A stretch of 32,251 bases of DNA from Pseudomonadota bacterium (GTDB taxonomy: Bacteria > Pseudomonadota > Alphaproteobacteria > SP197): the NCBI GenBank assembly GCA_027592745.1, contig JAQCLG010000026.1:1-32251 (forward strand). The letters are read 5' to 3'. Of this stretch, positions 24,942 to 32,251 are shown one piece after another. The position numbers were made by a program, and so were the translations under genes. The stretch's first letter is position 1. Each line of letters begins with the position of its first letter. The notes beneath the pieces are model-generated. The model ran no database searches and was not told the origin of the DNA. It saw only the letters and a list, made by a program, of their open reading frames with translations.

Positions 24942-26291
24942 ATGGCGACGGCAGGAACCAGGGGCGCTCTGGCGCGCGAGAAGCTTGCGGCGATGACTCC
25001 GGGGTCGCGCGCACTCCACGAGCGCGGCAGCAAGGTGCTGCCCGTCGAGGTCGTGCCGACCTTCGAGATGCCCTCGCCGATCTACGTGCGTTCCATGGAA
25101 GGCGCGCGCATCACCGATGTCGACGGCAACACATGGCTCGACCTCACCATGGGTGCCGGTCCCCATGTCCTGGGCCACCGGCCCAAGGTCGTCGAGGACG
25201 CCCTGCACGACCAGCTCCGCCGTGGCTGGCATGTCGTGCTGCACAACGAACGCCAGGTCGAGCTTGCCGAACTGCTGGCCGATGCCGCACCCATGGCGGA
25301 GCGCACGATCTTCTGCAATTCCGGCACGGAAGCCACGATGTACGGCATGCGCGTGGCGCGTGCCTTTACCGGTCGCGAGAAGGTCGCGGTGTTCGACGGC
25401 AGCTACCACGGCGCCCACGACTACGCGCTGGTCAAGGCCGATCCCGCGAGCCCGCGCCATGCACCCACGGGCAAGGTCATCGGCGGCGGCGTGCCGCGCG
25501 CCATCGGCGACGACACCATGGTCGTGCTGCCCTACCGCGATCCGGTGGCCTTCGACATCGTGCGCGCCCGCAAGGACGAACTGGCGCTGGTCATGGTCCA
25601 GCCGGTGCAGAACACGGTGCCGCGCGACGATTCCGGTCCCTGGCTCCAGGAACTGCACGCCGTCTGCAAGGAAAACGGCGTGCTCTTCATGCTCGACGAG
25701 GTGGTGACCGGCTTCCGCCTGGGCTGGGGCGGCGGCATGGCGTTCTTCGGCCTGGACGCCGATCTCGCCACCTTCGGCAAGGCGCTGGGCGGCGGCATGC
25801 CGATCGGCGCGCTATCGGGCCGAGCCGACATCGTCAGCCTGCTGGGCCGTTCCTGGACCGATCCCAAGGGCGTCTTCTCAGGCGGCACGTTCTCGGGCAA
25901 CCCGCTCTCGATGGCCGCGGGCATCGCCGCGCTGGGCCACATGCAGGCCAACAAGGCGACGCTCTATCCCTATCTCAACACCCAGGGCGCGCGGCTTGCC
26001 CATGCGGTCAACAGCTTCTGCGAGGAGCGCCAGATCGGCGCCCAGCTGCTCAACGCTGGTTCGATCTTCTACATGCACTTCAAGCGTGGCATCGACAGCT
26101 CGCGCGACTTGGCCGACGAGAACAAGGACGCCGAGCGGGAGTTCTACGTCAACCTGACCGCCAAGGGTGTGATCGTGCCGGGCATCCATCTCTTCTTTAC
26201 CTCGGCGGCCCACACGCCCCAGGACATCGACACCATCGCCACCGCCTTCCAGGATGCCCTGATGGACACCCGCGAGGACGGCTTTCTCTGA
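24942..26291 (+). CDS. Class III aminotransferase, glutamate-1-semialdehyde 2,1-aminomutase-like
   Basis: A 449-residue PLP enzyme, close to GSA aminomutase length. Visible features: TDVDGNTWLDLTMGAGPHVL near residue 50, FCNSGTEATMYGMRVARAFT (PLP phosphate), SYHGAHDYAL, LFMLDEVVTGFRLGWGG with the pyridine Asp, the Schiff-base Lys in ATFGKALGGGMPIGAL, and FSGGTFSGNPLSMAAG. True HemL acts in tetrapyrrole synthesis, but alphaproteobacteria mostly make 5-aminolevulinate by the HemA route, and the gene sits with a decarboxylase and a urease-like enzyme. A different amino-group transfer or mutase reaction is therefore likelier. ATG 24942 follows GGGGAGG. The methyltransferase gene follows after 117 bases. 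Confidence 0.88.
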   Translation: MATAGTRGALAREKLAAMTPGSRALHERGSKVLPVEVVPTFEMPSPIYVRSMEGARITDVDGNTWLDLTMGAGPHVLGHRPKVVEDALHDQLRRGWHVVLHNERQVELAELLADAAPMAERTIFCNSGTEATMYGMRVARAFTGREKVAVFDGSYHGAHDYALVKADPASPRHAPTGKVIGGGVPRAIGDDTMVVLPYRDPVAFDIVRARKDELALVMVQPVQNTVPRDDSGPWLQELHAVCKENGVLFMLDEVVTGFRLGWGGGMAFFGLDADLATFGKALGGGMPIGALSGRADIVSLLGRSWTDPKGVFSGGTFSGNPLSMAAGIAALGHMQANKATLYPYLNTQGARLAHAVNSFCEERQIGAQLLNAGSIFYMHFKRGIDSSRDLADENKDAEREFYVNLTAKGVIVPGIHLFFTSAAHTPQDIDTIATAFQDALMDTREDGFL

Positions 26292-26307
26292 AAATCCATG
26301 ATTTGTC

Positions 26308-26330
26308 GCCCTGCGGCTTGACCGCAGGGC
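26308..26330 (+). terminator. Hairpin after the class III aminotransferase (no T tract)
   Basis: A perfect 9-bp stem (26308-26316 with 26322-26330) and a 5-base loop begin 17 bases after the stop. No T run follows, so it is either a weak or factor-assisted terminator or an mRNA-end stabiliser ahead of the methyltransferase gene. Confidence 0.45.
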
Positions 26331-26379
26331 CCATGCCGTAACGTACTTCCTGCGCCCATGCGGTGAGGTCACGGCATGG
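26331..26379. repeat. Inverted repeat CCATGCCGT / ACGGCATGG before the methyltransferase gene
   Basis: Perfect 9-base arms at 26331-26339 and 26371-26379, with 31 bases between them, end 29 bases before ATG 26409. The arms lie directly after the preceding hairpin. It could be an operator or a leader structure. Confidence 0.4.
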
Positions 26380-26408
26380 ATGGTCGTCTTGTTCAGCTAG
26401 GAGTTCCC

Positions 26409-27209
26409 ATGGCCAACAGCCAGTACAGCGAGCGTGTCATCGAGGGCATGCAGATGCTCTTCGGCGAAGGATTCCTTTCGCCCGGCGGCGCGCCCGAGGT
26501 CGACGAGATGCTGGCCGGCGAGACCGTGACGGGCCGCACCGTGGTCGACCTGGGCTGCGGCATCGGCGGCGGCGCGGTGATGCTGGCGGGCAAGTACGAT
26601 GCCGGCCGCGTCATCGCGGTCGATGTCGAACCCGATTCGCTGGAGCGCACGCGCCGGGCCGCCGATGCGGCCGGTGTCGGCGGTCGTGTCGAGACCCTGC
26701 AGGTCGCCCCCGGAACGCTGCCGCTGCCCGATGCCTGCGCCGACATCGTCTTCACCAAGGACGTCGTCTGCCACATCGACGACAAGGCTGCGGCCTTTGC
26801 CGAGATGGCCCGCCTGCTGCGCCCGGGCGGCCGCCTGATCTGCGCCGACTTCGTCGAGAACAAGCCCGACGAAGCCGACCCCGACGGCATCGCGCTGTTC
26901 GATTCCTGGGTCGAGGTGCTGAAGACCTACGGCCTGTCGTTTCACTACGAACGCTGGGACGTCTACCAGCGCGCGCTCGCCGCGGCCGGCTTCGCGGCGC
27001 CTGCGGTCTTCGATCACACGGCCAACTCGGCCGCCGTGGCGCGACGCGAATACGAACTCGTCACCGGCCCCGACCACGGCCCGATCAAGGCCCGCCTGGG
27101 CGAGGACTACTTCAAGGTCCGCATCAGGACCTCGGAGATGCGCGCCCTGGCGCTGGAACGCCGCGGCCTGCTTCACCTCCACATCCGGGCCAACAAGCCG
27201 GCCGGGTAA
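26409..27209 (+). CDS. SAM-dependent methyltransferase (phosphoethanolamine N-methyltransferase-like)
   Basis: A 266-residue class I methyltransferase. Residues 1-30 (YSERVIEGMQMLFGEGFLSP, GG) resemble phosphoethanolamine/sarcosine-type N-methyltransferases. Motif I is VVDLGCGIGGGAVML near residue 45, the acidic ribose contact is VIAVDVEPD, and later come FTKDVVCHIDD and LLRPGGRLICADF. The C-terminal third is longer than the core fold and should set the acceptor. ATG 26409 has AGGAG four bases upstream; an in-frame ATG at 26376 has no ribosome site. It follows the class III aminotransferase on the same strand. Acceptor unknown; an amine product of the neighbouring PLP enzymes is possible. Confidence 0.85.
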   Translation: MANSQYSERVIEGMQMLFGEGFLSPGGAPEVDEMLAGETVTGRTVVDLGCGIGGGAVMLAGKYDAGRVIAVDVEPDSLERTRRAADAAGVGGRVETLQVAPGTLPLPDACADIVFTKDVVCHIDDKAAAFAEMARLLRPGGRLICADFVENKPDEADPDGIALFDSWVEVLKTYGLSFHYERWDVYQRALAAAGFAAPAVFDHTANSAAVARREYELVTGPDHGPIKARLGEDYFKVRIRTSEMRALALERRGLLHLHIRANKPAG

Positions 27210-27223
27210 GACGCGTCCGATCT

Positions 27224-28063
27224 TCAGGCTGCACCGCGTTCTGCCGCGCCGGTCAGGCCCATCGTCTCGGAGATCCGTGCGGCGGCGTGTACGAAGGCGG
27301 GCCCGGCCATCTGGCGCAGCCGCATCTCGGTCATGAAGCGGCTGGGGATGCCGCCGGCCATCACGGCTTCGATCTCCCGCGTGGGGGAATAGATCCGCAC
27401 CGCGACGGCGGCCACGGTGCTGTCCCACTCGCCTATGGAAATGCAGAAGCCGTCTCTTGCGAAGTCCTCCTGGGCCCGTTCCAGCCCTGCCTGCATCGCT
27501 GCCAGGTGACCGGGCGCGCGTTCGCCCAGCAGGTCTAGCAGGTAGTCCCGGTCGGCGGGTGCGATGGCGCAGAGATAGGCGCGTCCGGTCGCCGTGGCGG
27601 CGACCGGAATGCGCGAGCCCACCGCGACGCAATAGGTCCGGCTGCCGGGCAGGGCGACCCGCTCGATCACCACCATGGAGAGCCGGTCGCGCCGTGACAG
27701 CGAGATCTCCATGCCGGTCTCCTGGGCCAGGGCGTCCATGGCCGGGCGGGCGTGCCGGCAGATGTCGAGCCCCGAGAGCACGCCATGGCCCAGGCCGACC
27801 ACCGCGTCACCCAGCCGGTAGGCCCTGGCGTGACGGTCGTGGGCGAGGTAACCCAGCGTCGTCAGGGTATGGGTCAGGCGCGAGACGGTGGCCTTGGGCA
27901 GGCCGGTGCGCGCCGCGATCTGGCTGTTGGAGAGGGCGGTCTCGCCGGGCATGAAGACCCGCAGGATCTCCAGCCCGCGCGCCAGGGCGCCGACGAACTG
28001 GCGGTCGTTGCGCGCGGTGGTCTCGAAGTCCTCCAGCGGCCCCTCGTAGAGCGTCACGGTCAT
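27224..28063 (-). CDS. IclR-family transcriptional regulator
   Basis: A 279-residue IclR regulator. The N-terminal winged helix domain (about 22-85) has FVGALARGLEILRVF, LSNSQIAARTGLPKATVSRL and TLTTLGYL. The effector domain (about 95-270) includes GSRIPVAATATGRAYL, and GEWDSTVAAVAVRI where many IclR proteins carry the ligand-site Cys/Asn pattern, and IPSRFM. It lies 99 bases downstream of the ECH gene on the same strand and converges with the methyltransferase. IclR proteins often control nearby acyl-CoA or aromatic-acid operons, so the 28163-32213 module is the likely target. The effector is unknown. Confidence 0.9.
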   Translation of the reverse strand: MTVTLYEGPLEDFETTARNDRQFVGALARGLEILRVFMPGETALSNSQIAARTGLPKATVSRLTHTLTTLGYLAHDRHARAYRLGDAVVGLGHGVLSGLDICRHARPAMDALAQETGMEISLSRRDRLSMVVIERVALPGSRTYCVAVGSRIPVAATATGRAYLCAIAPADRDYLLDLLGERAPGHLAAMQAGLERAQEDFARDGFCISIGEWDSTVAAVAVRIYSPTREIEAVMAGGIPSRFMTEMRLRQMAGPAFVHAAARISETMGLTGAAERGAA

Positions 28064-28162
28064 GGCAGGTCCTCCCGACCGTCATGGGAGCAGGGCGGGG
28101 GCCAGCCGTCCATGGCTGGCGAAAACCGGTTCCGCAGCGCGAAATCCCGTTCCGGCAGCCGT

Positions 28163-28930
28163 TCAGCCGAAGCGTGAGAAGTCCGGCTTACGCTTTTCCA
28201 GGAAGGCGCTGAAGGCTTCCTGCGCCTCGGGTGAGCGCACCATTGCGCCGAACGGACCGAGCTCGGCATCGATGACCGCAGACAGATCGCCGTAGCCGGC
28301 GCGCACCCGGGCCTTGGTTGCGCGCAGGGCGCTTGCCGGTTTCTGCGCCAGACGCCGGGCAAGCGCCAGGCTCTCGGCCTCCAGGGCGTCGTCCTCGCAG
28401 ATGCGGTTGACCATGCCGGCCTCGCGCGCCGCCTCGGCATCGAAGCGGTCGCCCAGCAGGAACAGCTCCATGGCCTTCTGGTGCCCGGCGATGCGCGGCA
28501 GCAGCACGGTCGAGGCCGCCTCCGGGAAGACACCCAGGTCGACGAAGGGGAAGCGGAAGCTGGCCGAGCGGGCGGCCAGCACCATGTCGCAGTGGAGCAG
28601 CATGGTCGCACCGACGCCGACCGCCATGCCGTTGACCGAGGCGACGAGCGGGCTTGCCAGCGTCGCCAGCGCATGGAGAAAGTCGTGGGCGGGCGGGCGC
28701 CCGGAGCCGCGGCCGCCGTCGACGAAGCTGGTGACGTCGTTGCCGCTGGTGAAGGAATCGCCGCTGCCCGTGATCCAGACGACCCGCACGGTGCGATCGC
28801 CGTCGGCTTGGCGCAGCGCCCCGGCGAGCGCCTCGTACATCTGGGGTGTCAGTGCATTCTTCTTTTCGGGGCGGTTCAGGCGCAGTTCCAGCACGCCCTC
28901 GCGAACCTGCCTGGCCACATGTTCGCTCAT
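28163..28930 (-). CDS. Enoyl-CoA hydratase/isomerase family protein
   Basis: A 255-residue crotonase-fold protein. The oxyanion-hole segments are GSGDSFTSGNDVTSF and VASVNGMAVGVGATMLLHCD. The catalytic loop FVDLGVFPEAASTVLLPRI has Pro-Glu as in enoyl-CoA isomerases (ECI/PaaG-like), so an isomerase role is plausible. The start ATGA at 28930 overlaps the stop of the acyl-CoA synthetase gene, indicating translational coupling. It is the last enzyme gene of the second acyl-CoA module. Confidence 0.9.
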   Translation of the reverse strand: MSEHVARQVREGVLELRLNRPEKKNALTPQMYEALAGALRQADGDRTVRVVWITGSGDSFTSGNDVTSFVDGGRGSGRPPAHDFLHALATLASPLVASVNGMAVGVGATMLLHCDMVLAARSASFRFPFVDLGVFPEAASTVLLPRIAGHQKAMELFLLGDRFDAEAAREAGMVNRICEDDALEAESLALARRLAQKPASALRATKARVRAGYGDLSAVIDAELGPFGAMVRSPEAQEAFSAFLEKRKPDFSRFG

Positions 28931-31052
28931 CGGAAGTTCTCCCCTGTACCGCTGCGATCTTCCGCCATCACCAGCAGCGCGTCGACGGCGATGACGCCCT
29001 GGCTGCGGGGCAGCACGAACAGCGGATTGACGTCGAGTTCCAGCAATTCGGGCGTGGCGAGTGCAGCTTCGCCGATCGCCACGATGGCGGCCACCGCCGC
29101 GTCGATGTCGCCGGGCGGCCCGCCGCGGAAGCCCGCCAGCAGTGCGGCGACCTTAAGCCCCAGCAGGGCGGTCCGCACGTCGTCGGCGTAGGCCGGCAGC
29201 AGCAGGGTGGCGACATCGCCCAGCAGTTCGGCGAACACGCCGCCAGCGCCGATCGCCAGGACCGGGCCGAAGTGCGGGTCGCGGTCGATGCCGACGATGA
29301 GTTCGGCGACCGGACGCGGTGCCATCGCCTCCACCAGCAGGCGTTCGATGCGGTGGGCGGGCCGGGCGGCGGCAAGGCGCGCGACCATGGCCTGCGCCGC
29401 AGTCTCTACCGCTTCGCGGTCGGCCAGTCCGAGGATCACCGCGCCCGCCTCGGTCTTGTGCGGCAGGTCGGTGCTGACCGCCTTGAGCGCCACCGGAAAG
29501 CCCAGGTCGGCGGCGGCCGCATCGGCCGAGGCGAGGGTGACGCAGCGTCCCGCCGGCACCGCCAGGCCCTGACCGGCGAGCCAGCGTTTGCTCGCCCACT
29601 CGTCCAGGGCGCGCCGCCCGTCGCCGCCCTGCCGGGAGCCAGGGGTCGGGCCGCGGGACGCCGGAGGTTCGCGTTGGCATCCCGTGCTGCGGCCAGGGCC
29701 AGGAAGGCGTCGTCGAAACCCTGCAGCGGCGTGATGCCTCCTGCCGCCAGGCGCTCGCGCTCGGCGTCGGGCACGCCCTCGGGCAGGCTGAAGGTCACGC
29801 TGAAGGGAGTGCCGGAGGTATCGGCCGCCAGCGCCGCATCGACCGCGGCGGTCCAGTCACGGTAGGCCGGCGAGGCTTCGGGATTGTCGATGCAGGGGAA
29901 GTTCATCACCAGGGTCGCGCCGTCGTAGCCGTCGGCGAGCAGGGCCTCGAACAGGCGGGCCTGGGCGGCGGCATCGCCCCATATCCGCGTGTGGTAGTCG
30001 AGCGGGTTGTTGACCGTGCCGAAGGCCGGCAGCAGGGCGCCGATCGCCGTACTGGCCTCCGGACCGGGCGAGGTAAGTTCGAACCCGGCATCGAGCGCGG
30101 CATCGGCCGCCAGGGTCGATTCCGCGCCCGAGCAGGTCAGCACCGCCAGCTTCCTGCCGCACGGCGCACCGCCGTGGCTGAAGAGCTTCAGCGTCTCGAC
30201 CAGCACCGACAGGGTCGGCACGCGCACCGCGCCGGCGCGGGCAAAGAGTGCGTCGTAGAGCGTGTCGGGTGCGATCAGGGCGGCGGTATGGGACCGCGCC
30301 ATGCGCGCGGAAAGTTCGTGGCGTCCGGCCTTCAGCACGAACACCGGCTTGCCGGCTGCGCGTGCACGGCTGACCGCCTCCAGAAAGGCGGCCGGACGTT
30401 TCAGGCTCTCGATGTAAAGCGCGATGGCGGTGACGCGTTCGTCCTCGGCCAGCACGCCGATCAGGTCGGCCATGTCGGTCACGGCCTGGTTGCCGATACT
30501 CATGACATAGGCAAAGGGCAGCGAGCGGCGCGCCCTGCTGGCGTTGAGCCCGATGCTGCCGCTCTGGGCGACGAAGGCCGGGCCCCGGTCCAGGGGTGGC
30601 AGGGGTTCCAGGCTGCCCAGGCTCACCGCCACCCGGTCGAGATAGTTGGAGAAGCCGGTGCAGTTGGGGCCGAGCAGCGCCATGGCGCCGGCCGCCTGTG
30701 CCAGCCGTGCCTCCAGTGCCGCGCCCTCGGCGCCGGTCTCGGCAAAACCCGAGGCAAAACACACCGCCCCGCCCGCACCCTTGCGCGCCAGCGCACCGAC
30801 CACCTCGACGCTCACCGCCGCCGGGGTCGCCAGGAAGGCCGCGTCGGGCGCCTCCGGCAGGCTGGCAACATCGGGAAAGCAGGGCAGGCCGGCGATCTCC
30901 TGGCGCGTGGGATGCACCGGCCAGATGGCGCCCTCGAAGCCGATCGCCCGGGCATGGCCGATGGCGTTCTCGATCGCCCGCCCGCCGACCATGGCGATAT
31001 GGCGCGGCCGCAGCAGCCGGCGCAGGTTCTCCCGGCGGGTCTGCCCGTTCAC
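28927..31052 (-). pseudogene. ADP-forming acyl-CoA synthetase paralogue interrupted by a frameshift
   Basis: From GTG 31052 (MNGQTRRENLRRLLRP) the frame encodes the CoA-binding and succinyl-CoA-ligase-like domains, with the phospho-His255 in MARSHTAALI. Near 29610-29630 the reading shifts: the true continuation (RALDEWASKRWLAGQGLAVP, then AGRCVTLASADAAAADLGFP and the ATP-grasp_5 domain ending LDVNPLFVLPRSQG) lies in another frame down to TGA 28927. One indel in a GC-rich stretch explains it; without it the product would be about 708 residues, a paralogue of the 9712-11799 enzyme. The GTGA overlap with the upstream acyl-CoA dehydrogenase stop and the ATGA overlap with the ECH start show a tightly packed operon, which argues for recent damage or a sequence error. 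Confidence 0.8.
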
Positions 31053-32213
31053 GCATCCCCCGGCGTCTGCATCAGGCCGGTATAGACGCCCATGCCGCGT
31101 TTCCTGATCTGGCCGCCGATGATCACCTTCTGCACCTCGGATGTGCCCTCCACGATGCGCTCGGCGCGCACGCTGGTGTAGTGGCGCGCGGCGGGGTTAT
31201 CCATCATGTAGCCGTGGCCGCCCTGGATCTGGCGCCTGGTCGGCGGTGCGCCATGCCATCTCCGTGCAGAACAGCTTCAGCGCGCTCATGCGGGCATGCG
31301 CGGCCTTGCGGTCGAGCCCGGCGTCGTATTCGGAAGCGCAGCGGTAGAGCAGGGCCTTGGCCGCCATGATGTCGACCGCCATCTCCGCGAGTTTCCACTC
31401 GATGCCCTGGAACTCGGCGATCTTCCGCCCGAAGGCCTTGCGCTCCTCGGCATAGGTCGCGGCCAGTTCGGCACAGCGTGCGGCGATGTTGGCGCGCTGC
31501 TCGACGAACCAGTCCTTGGTCAGCTCGAAACCCTGGCCGATGCCGCCCAGGATCTTCGACTCGTGGACCCGCAGGTCGGTGAGCTGCACCCAGGGGTGCT
31601 GGCTGGGGCCGTTGTACATCGCCTTGGGCCGCTTCACGATCTCGAAGCCCGCCATGCCCTTGTCCAGGATGAAGAGCGTCGCCTTGGCCGGATCGCCGTC
31701 GACGTTGCAGTGGAGCAGCATGTAGTCGGCGCTCTCGGAACCGCTGGAAAAGCACTTCAGGCCGTTGAAGACATAGTGGTCGCCGTCCCGGACCGCGCTG
31801 GTGAGAATGCCGCCGGCATCCGAGCCCGACTGCGGCTCGGTCACCAGGAAGGCCTCGCGGATTTCGCCGCGGATCGCCGGGCGCAGGTACTGCTCCTTCT
31901 GCTCCTGCGTGCCGAAGCGCAGGCAGTACGCCGGCATCCAGGGCGACAGGCCCAGCATGTTGGTCGCCTTGCCGAACTCCTCGAAGACCAGGCACTGCTC
32001 GACCAGGCTGAACCCCTGGCCGCCGTCGGCCCTGTCGTGGTTGACCGCGTTGAAGCCGTAGTTCAGCACACCGTCGCGGATCGCCTTGCGGCTCTCGGGC
32101 GAAAGCGCGTCGTTGTCCTGCACCTCCTGTTCGATCGGGAAAAGGTGCTTTTCGGTGAATTCGCGGGCGCGGGCCTGGAGCGCCATGTGTCCCGGGCTGA
32201 AGGTGAAATCCAT
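31049..32213 (-). pseudogene. Acyl-CoA dehydrogenase with a frameshift near the C-terminus
   Basis: ATG 32213 with GAGGAG six bases upstream opens MDFTFSPGHMALQARAREFT. Conserved motifs follow: AFLVTEPQSGSDAGG, YVFNGLKCFSSGSESADYML, FGRKIAEFQGIEWKLAEMAV. At 31232 two bases seem to be missing: after AWRTADQA the frame jumps. The true end (QIQGGHGYMMDNPAARHYTS, AERIVEGTSEVQKVIIGGQI) containing the catalytic Glu is in the next frame and ends at TGA 31049, overlapping the synthetase GTG. Repaired length would be about 388 residues. This is the first gene of the second acyl-CoA module. As read, the protein would lack its catalytic base. Confidence 0.85.
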
Positions 32214-32251
32214 CGGTCGCTCCTCGATGCTGGGCTGACAGGCGGGCGGAC

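Noticed and set aside
24942-26291. Calling the class III aminotransferase hemL
   Set aside because: The context is not tetrapyrrole synthesis, and alphaproteobacteria generally use 5-aminolevulinate synthase; only the family is safe.

Overview
The window is high-GC DNA with dense, short-gapped genes. From about 1.03 kb onward the protein set and base use are most like an alphaproteobacterium, possibly a Rhodospirillales-type free-living heterotroph; this is inferred from gene families, since there is no rRNA or marker gene. The first ~1 kb (a class IV aminotransferase tail and the front half of a response regulator) looks like a different, actinobacterial-style genome. It is joined inside a reading frame to the tail of a dimethylamine/trimethylamine dehydrogenase-type flavoprotein, so it is probably a mis-joined contig end.

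Layout. (1) 1.3-7.4 kb is a guanidino/arginine catabolic region: an AruI-like 2-ketoarginine decarboxylase, a GcvA-type LysR regulator, a divergent amidinotransferase/DDAH-superfamily hydrolase, two unrecognised small one-helix membrane proteins, and a guanidinobutyrase (GbuA). (2) 7.4-8.2 kb is a decayed patch: a LysR C-terminal remnant, then an SDR with an amber codon whose end is replaced by a methyltransferase-like tail. (3) 8.2-16.2 kb is a long minus-strand acyl-CoA block (ECH, two tandem acyl-CoA dehydrogenases, SDR, ADP-forming acyl-CoA synthetase, CaiD-like ECH, GST) with two hairpin repeat elements in its gaps. (4) 16.5-18.2 kb holds a small exported protein gene split by an amber codon and a YcaD-like MFS transporter. 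(5) 18.4-27.2 kb is the most unusual part: a shortened cyanophycin-synthetase-like ATP-grasp ligase, an SDR lacking its catalytic Tyr, a PLP decarboxylase, a divergent urease (fused gamma-beta plus alpha subunit, no accessory genes), a glutamate-1-semialdehyde-aminomutase-like class III aminotransferase and a methyltransferase. (6) 27.2-32.2 kb has an IclR regulator and a second acyl-CoA module (acyl-CoA dehydrogenase, ADP-forming synthetase, ECH) with start/stop overlaps.

How it may fit together. AruI plus GbuA form part of the arginine transaminase route (2-ketoarginine to 4-guanidinobutyraldehyde; 4-guanidinobutyrate to GABA plus urea). The ligase of the cyanophycin synthetase family and the urease-family enzyme could lie on the same nitrogen theme, but the urease pocket loop is altered and its substrate may not be urea. 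A 10-base element, GCGCTAGAGT (once with one change), sits 26-31 bases before the start codons of three units: the PLP decarboxylase, ureAB-ureC, and the class III aminotransferase. This suggests that these three are expressed together.

Caution: five reading frames are broken (amber codons at 7787 and 16723; frameshifts near 12015, 29620 and 31232). Some may be sequence errors.
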